Assembly: GCF_013348785.1 (NCBI RefSeq)
Contig: NZ_CP054691.1
Span: forward strand, 2,542,001 to 2,606,000
Length of the DNA stretch: 64,000 bases
DNA from: Gordonia sp. X0973
GTDB taxonomy: Bacteria; Actinomycetota; Actinomycetes; Mycobacteriales; Mycobacteriaceae
Direction: 5' to 3'
A program made the position numbers and the translations under genes. The notes beneath the pieces are model-generated. The model saw only the letters and a program-made list of their open reading frames with translations, was not told the origin of the DNA and did not search any database. Below are positions 61,124-64,000 of the stretch, in pieces (within the stretch, counting starts at the first letter, position 1; the number at the start of each line of letters is the position of its first letter).

Positions 61124-62116
61124 GTGCGATTTCTGCAATCCGAGCCCGACGTTCCCCTCGCCGAGCAGTCCGTCAGCGCCCAGCGCCGCGGTGTCCCGTG
61201 GTGGGGCGCGGTGCTCATCGCGTTTGGATTCGCGTTGCTCGGGATTGCGATCGACTCCGCCGCATCCCGCATGTTCTCCATCGCCGACGGTGTCTACGCG
61301 CGCCCGATCGGCTTCGCCGTCGGCTGCCTGCTGGCCGCTCTCGCGGTGCGCAACCGCGCGCTGTTCACCGCCGCCGTCCAGCCGCCCCTGATCGCCGTCG
61401 GCCTGGTCGTGGCCCGCGTCATCGGCGTGCAAGTCAAAGGCCTCGTCACCAGCGCCCACGTTCCCGAACTCAATTCGCTGCTGATCAAGCAGGTTTTCGC
61501 GTTCTCCAAGGACTTCCCGGTCATCCTCTTCACCTTCCTCGCCGTGCTGACCGTCGTGCTGGTGCGGTATTGGCGCTATCGCAGCGCGCGTCGGGCCCAA
61601 CAGGCGGAGCGGGCGTCGAAACGGGCCGCCGCGAAGAGCGCGAGTGCCACCGGCGCTATCCGTAAATCCGCCACCGCGGTGCGGCCCGCCGACCCCGCGA
61701 CCGCCGTCGTGCGGCCCGAGTCCGCGGCCGTCCGCGCGAGCCGCGCGGCCGCCCAGGCCCACGTCACCGCGCGGGAGGCCCGTCCGACGCGACCCCCCGC
61801 CCCGAGCAGCCGTTCCGGGCCGCGCCCTCCGTCGTCCCCGGGAACGGTCTCGCGCGCCGCCCGAGCGGTGCGACGCATCCGCCGCGGCCCCCGCGGTCGA
61901 GCGGACCGGCGGCCGTTCGGCCCTCCCAGCAGGCGGCGCCGACACAGCGCCAGGACCGCCGTCGTGCCGCCCCGCCGCCGCTCGACGACGAAGGATTTTG
62001 ATCCGGTACCGCGCAGTCCCGATCCGCTAGACCACAGAACCACCGGCTTACTCATCAGTAGCCAGTTGTCTTTGTCACGTTGTGGGGGGTTACGTGACAG
62101 TAGCCATGGTCTTTGA
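61124..62116 (+). CDS. DUF6542-type membrane protein, possibly frameshifted near its end
   Basis: The 330-residue reading begins with a short cytoplasmic tail and four hydrophobic segments (about residues 25-150) of DUF6542, a family found near ychF in mycolata. A long Ala/Arg/Pro-rich tail follows. From ~61,800 the tail reads as unusually Arg/Pro/Ser-rich, while another frame reads R-P-E-Q-P-F-R-A-A-P to P-L-D-D-E-G-F and stops at 62,001, a more protein-like end. A C6 tract at 61,793-61,798 is the likely slip site. GTG start. Confidence 0.75.
   Translation: MRFLQSEPDVPLAEQSVSAQRRGVPWWGAVLIAFGFALLGIAIDSAASRMFSIADGVYARPIGFAVGCLLAALAVRNRALFTAAVQPPLIAVGLVVARVIGVQVKGLVTSAHVPELNSLLIKQVFAFSKDFPVILFTFLAVLTVVLVRYWRYRSARRAQQAERASKRAAAKSASATGAIRKSATAVRPADPATAVVRPESAAVRASRAAAQAHVTAREARPTRPPAPSSRSGPRPPSSPGTVSRAARAVRRIRRGPRGRADRRPFGPPSRRRRHSARTAVVPPRRRSTTKDFDPVPRSPDPLDHRTTGLLISSQLSLSRCGGLRDSSHGL
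62073..62099. promoter_or_regulatory. Inverted repeat upstream of the carboxylase gene
   Basis: TGTCACGT and ACGTGACA form a perfect 8-bp inverted repeat with an 11-base G-rich spacer, 125 bases before the carboxylase start. It may be an operator for a two-fold symmetric regulator or an RNA hairpin for the end of the previous transcript. Confidence 0.55.
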
Positions 62117-62224
62117 ACCGGCTACCCCTACGATGAGAGCACCGTTCGGGGTCATTCCCGAACTGCTTCGCGTGCCCGAATCCGATCAGCCTGCCCTCAG
62201 GGCGGCCCGACGCAGAGAGACCGA

Positions 62225-64000
62225 ATGTTTCGCCGCATCGCCATAGTCAACCGAGGTGAGGCCGCCATGCGGCTCATCAACGCCGTACGGGATCTCAACG
62301 CCGAAACCGGAAACGACATCCAAACCGTCGCGCTCTACTCCGACGTCGATCGCACGGCCACCTTCGTGCGCGAGGCCGACCTCGCCTACGACCTCGGCCC
62401 CGCGGCACAGCGGCCGTACCTGAACCTGGAACTGCTGGAGACGGCACTGCGCGAGACCGGCGCCGACGCGGCCTGGGTCGGCTGGGGCTTCGTGGCCGAA
62501 GACCCGGCCTTCGCCGAACTGTGCGACCGCATCGGCGTCACCTTCATCGGCCCGTCCGCCGAGGCGATGCGCCAGCTCGGCGACAAGATCGGCGCCAAGC
62601 TGATCGCCGAGGAGGTCGGCGTCCCCGTCGCGCCGTGGAGCCGCGGCGAGGTCTCGACGCAGGAGGAGGCCGTCGAGGCGGCCGCGAACATCGGCTACCC
62701 GTTGATGCTGAAGGCCACCGCGGGCGGCGGCGGTCGCGGCATCCGCCGGGTCGACGACGAGGCCGATCTCGTCGACGCCTACCAGCGCACCCGCGACGAG
62801 GCCGAGCGCGCCTTCGGCAGCGGCATCGTGTTCCTGGAGCGCCTGGTCACCGGCGCCCGCCACGTCGAGGTCCAGGTGATCTCCGACGGGGAGACCGCCT
62901 GGGCCCTGGGCGTGCGCGACTGTTCGGTGCAGCGACGCAACCAGAAGGTCATCGAGGAATCGGCCTCGCCGGTGCTCTCGCCCGAGCAGGTCGACGAGGT
63001 CAAGGCAGCCGCCGAGCGCCTCGCCGTGCGCGTCGGCTACCGCGGTGCGGCCACCGTCGAATTCCTCTACCACCCCGGGGAGCAGCTGTTCGCCTTCCTG
63101 GAGGTCAACACCCGACTGCAGGTCGAGCACCCGATCACCGAGGTGACCAACAGCTTCGACCTGGTCCGCGCCCAGATCCACGTCGCCTCCGGCGGCAAAC
63201 TGGACGGCGAGAAGCCCGCCGAACGCGGTCACGCCGTCGAGGCCCGCCTCAACGCCGAAGACCCGGACCGCGATTTCGCCCCCTCGCCCGGCCATATCGT
63301 GCGGCTCAACCTGCCCACCGGGCCGGGGATCCGCGTCGACACCGGCGTCAGCGAGGGCGACACCATCCCGGCCGACTTCGATTCGATGATCGCCAAGATC
63401 ATCGCCTACGGCAGCACCCGGGAGGAGGCGCTGGGACGCCTGCGCCGCGCCATGTCGCGCACCGGTGTGGTGATCGAGGGCGGGGCCACCAACAGCAGCT
63501 TCATCATCGACCTGCTGAACCAGCCGGAGGTCATCGACGGCAGTGCCGACACCGGCTGGATCGACCGCGTGCGCGGCGAGGGCCGCCTGGTGTCGCACGA
63601 GCACTCCTCGATCGCGCTCGCCGTCGCCGCGATCGCCGCCTACGAGGAGGCCGAGAACGCCGAACTCAACCGCCTGCTGGTCACCGCGAACGGCGGCCGG
63701 CCACAGGTCCACCACGAGAGCGGCCGGCCGGTGGACTTCAAGCTGCGCGGGGTGTCCTACCGCGTCCGCGTCGCCCGGATCGGCGGCCACCGCTTCCGCA
63801 TCGTCATCGAGGCCGGCGGCGACGTCCGCACCGCCGACGTCGACCTCGAGCGCTTCGACCAATACTCGGCGCAGCTCACCGTCAACGGCAAGCGCTACCG
63901 CCTGCTGACCGACACGCACGGCCCGATCTCCCTCGTCGACGTGGAGGGGGTCACCCACCGCGTCAGCCGCGACGAGGGTGGCGTCATGCGCGCCCCGGCG
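62225..64000 (+). CDS. Biotin-dependent acyl-CoA carboxylase, biotin carboxylase part (3' partial)
   Basis: The frame is open to the last base, covering 592 residues. It starts with the biotin carboxylase fold (R-R-I-A-I-V-N-R-G-E-A-A-M-R), with ATP-grasp K-A-T-A-G-G-G-G-R-G-I-R and the carboxylase signature F-L-E-V-N-T-R-L-Q-V-E-H-P-I-T-E. After ~475 residues a linking domain begins, and V-M-R-A-P-A at the end is the usual approach to the biotin attachment domain. Mycolata have a single-chain carboxylase of ~1,000-1,800 residues with all parts in one chain; this start fits it. Substrate unknown. Confidence 0.88.
   Translation, partial: MFRRIAIVNRGEAAMRLINAVRDLNAETGNDIQTVALYSDVDRTATFVREADLAYDLGPAAQRPYLNLELLETALRETGADAAWVGWGFVAEDPAFAELCDRIGVTFIGPSAEAMRQLGDKIGAKLIAEEVGVPVAPWSRGEVSTQEEAVEAAANIGYPLMLKATAGGGGRGIRRVDDEADLVDAYQRTRDEAERAFGSGIVFLERLVTGARHVEVQVISDGETAWALGVRDCSVQRRNQKVIEESASPVLSPEQVDEVKAAAERLAVRVGYRGAATVEFLYHPGEQLFAFLEVNTRLQVEHPITEVTNSFDLVRAQIHVASGGKLDGEKPAERGHAVEARLNAEDPDRDFAPSPGHIVRLNLPTGPGIRVDTGVSEGDTIPADFDSMIAKIIAYGSTREEALGRLRRAMSRTGVVIEGGATNSSFIIDLLNQPEVIDGSADTGWIDRVRGEGRLVSHEHSSIALAVAAIAAYEEAENAELNRLLVTANGGRPQVHHESGRPVDFKLRGVSYRVRVARIGGHRFRIVIEAGGDVRTADVDLERFDQYSAQLTVNGKRYRLLTDTHGPISLVDVEGVTHRVSRDEGGVMRAPA

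Noticed and set aside
62186..63958. A 590-residue open frame on the minus strand across the carboxylase gene
   Set aside because: It mirrors the biotin carboxylase codons and has biased, low-complexity composition (Asp/Val/Gly). High-GC coding DNA gives such antisense frames routinely.

Overview
The window looks like chromosome from a high-GC, mycolic-acid-bearing actinobacterium, most likely Gordonia or a close relative (Williamsia, Dietzia, Rhodococcus). The reasons are a cutinase, a WS/DGAT acyltransferase, an LpqH-type lipoprotein, a 13E12-type DUF222/HNH gene, a DUF6542 protein, an alkB-rubredoxin-rubredoxin-rubredoxin reductase-alkU operon, and a biotin carboxylase that begins a probably very long acyl-CoA carboxylase. 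The genus is an inference. No tRNA, rRNA or CRISPR array was recognised, and no stretch longer than about 300 bases lacks a gene.

Positions 1 to about 16,890 are the late half of a siphovirus prophage read left to right in canonical order: terminase (5' end cut by the window), portal, MuF-like protein, scaffold, capsid, four head-tail connector genes, tail tube, a tail assembly chaperone pair joined by a -1 frameshift on GGGGGAA, tape measure, distal tail protein, minor tail genes, two small membrane proteins and a glycine-rich fibre. Integrase, repressor, replication and endolysin genes are not here and should lie to the left. The prophage ends just after a strong terminator, inside the 5' part of a host HhH-GPD DNA glycosylase gene that has lost its first ~50 codons. 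That gene overlaps a marR gene, so the insertion also cuts marR off from the original promoter.

From 17.3 to 26.9 kb lie an efflux block (MarR, DHA2 transporter, a protein made of twelve exact 10-residue repeats, a FUSC-like exporter) and a lipid and ester block (WS/DGAT, cutinase, peroxiredoxin, a condensation-domain/GNAT fusion, an alpha/beta hydrolase). A 13E12-type HNH gene at 27.0-28.6 kb is bounded by 48-bp inverted repeats and carries two more copies inside its reading frame. From 28.9 to 32.2 kb come a fructosamine-kinase operon, an ArsR regulator and a divergent 65-residue cysteine-rich peptide.

The 32.3-38.1 kb block is the best candidate for an undescribed system: a CHAT-fold protease gene, an LpqH-like lipoprotein, a TPR-like protein, and a tight two-gene operon of unrecognised proteins divergent from the TPR gene. 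Small metabolic and regulatory genes follow, including a Tat-exported lipoprotein sulfatase with an atypical active-site motif and a WYL regulator beside a perfect 10-bp-arm palindrome. At 44.5-48.9 kb is a decayed defence island: an intact 1,211-residue YobI/KAP-type P-loop NTPase, a frameshifted and truncated ApeA-like N-terminus, and a frameshifted HigA antitoxin.

The right end is housekeeping and catabolic: ychF, a secreted lipase with a divergent TetR over a perfect palindrome, an MTHFR-like protein, the alkane hydroxylase operon, an AI-2E family transporter, an Ada/AlkA-Ogt-RmuC DNA repair run, DUF6542, and a biotin-dependent carboxylase running off the window.
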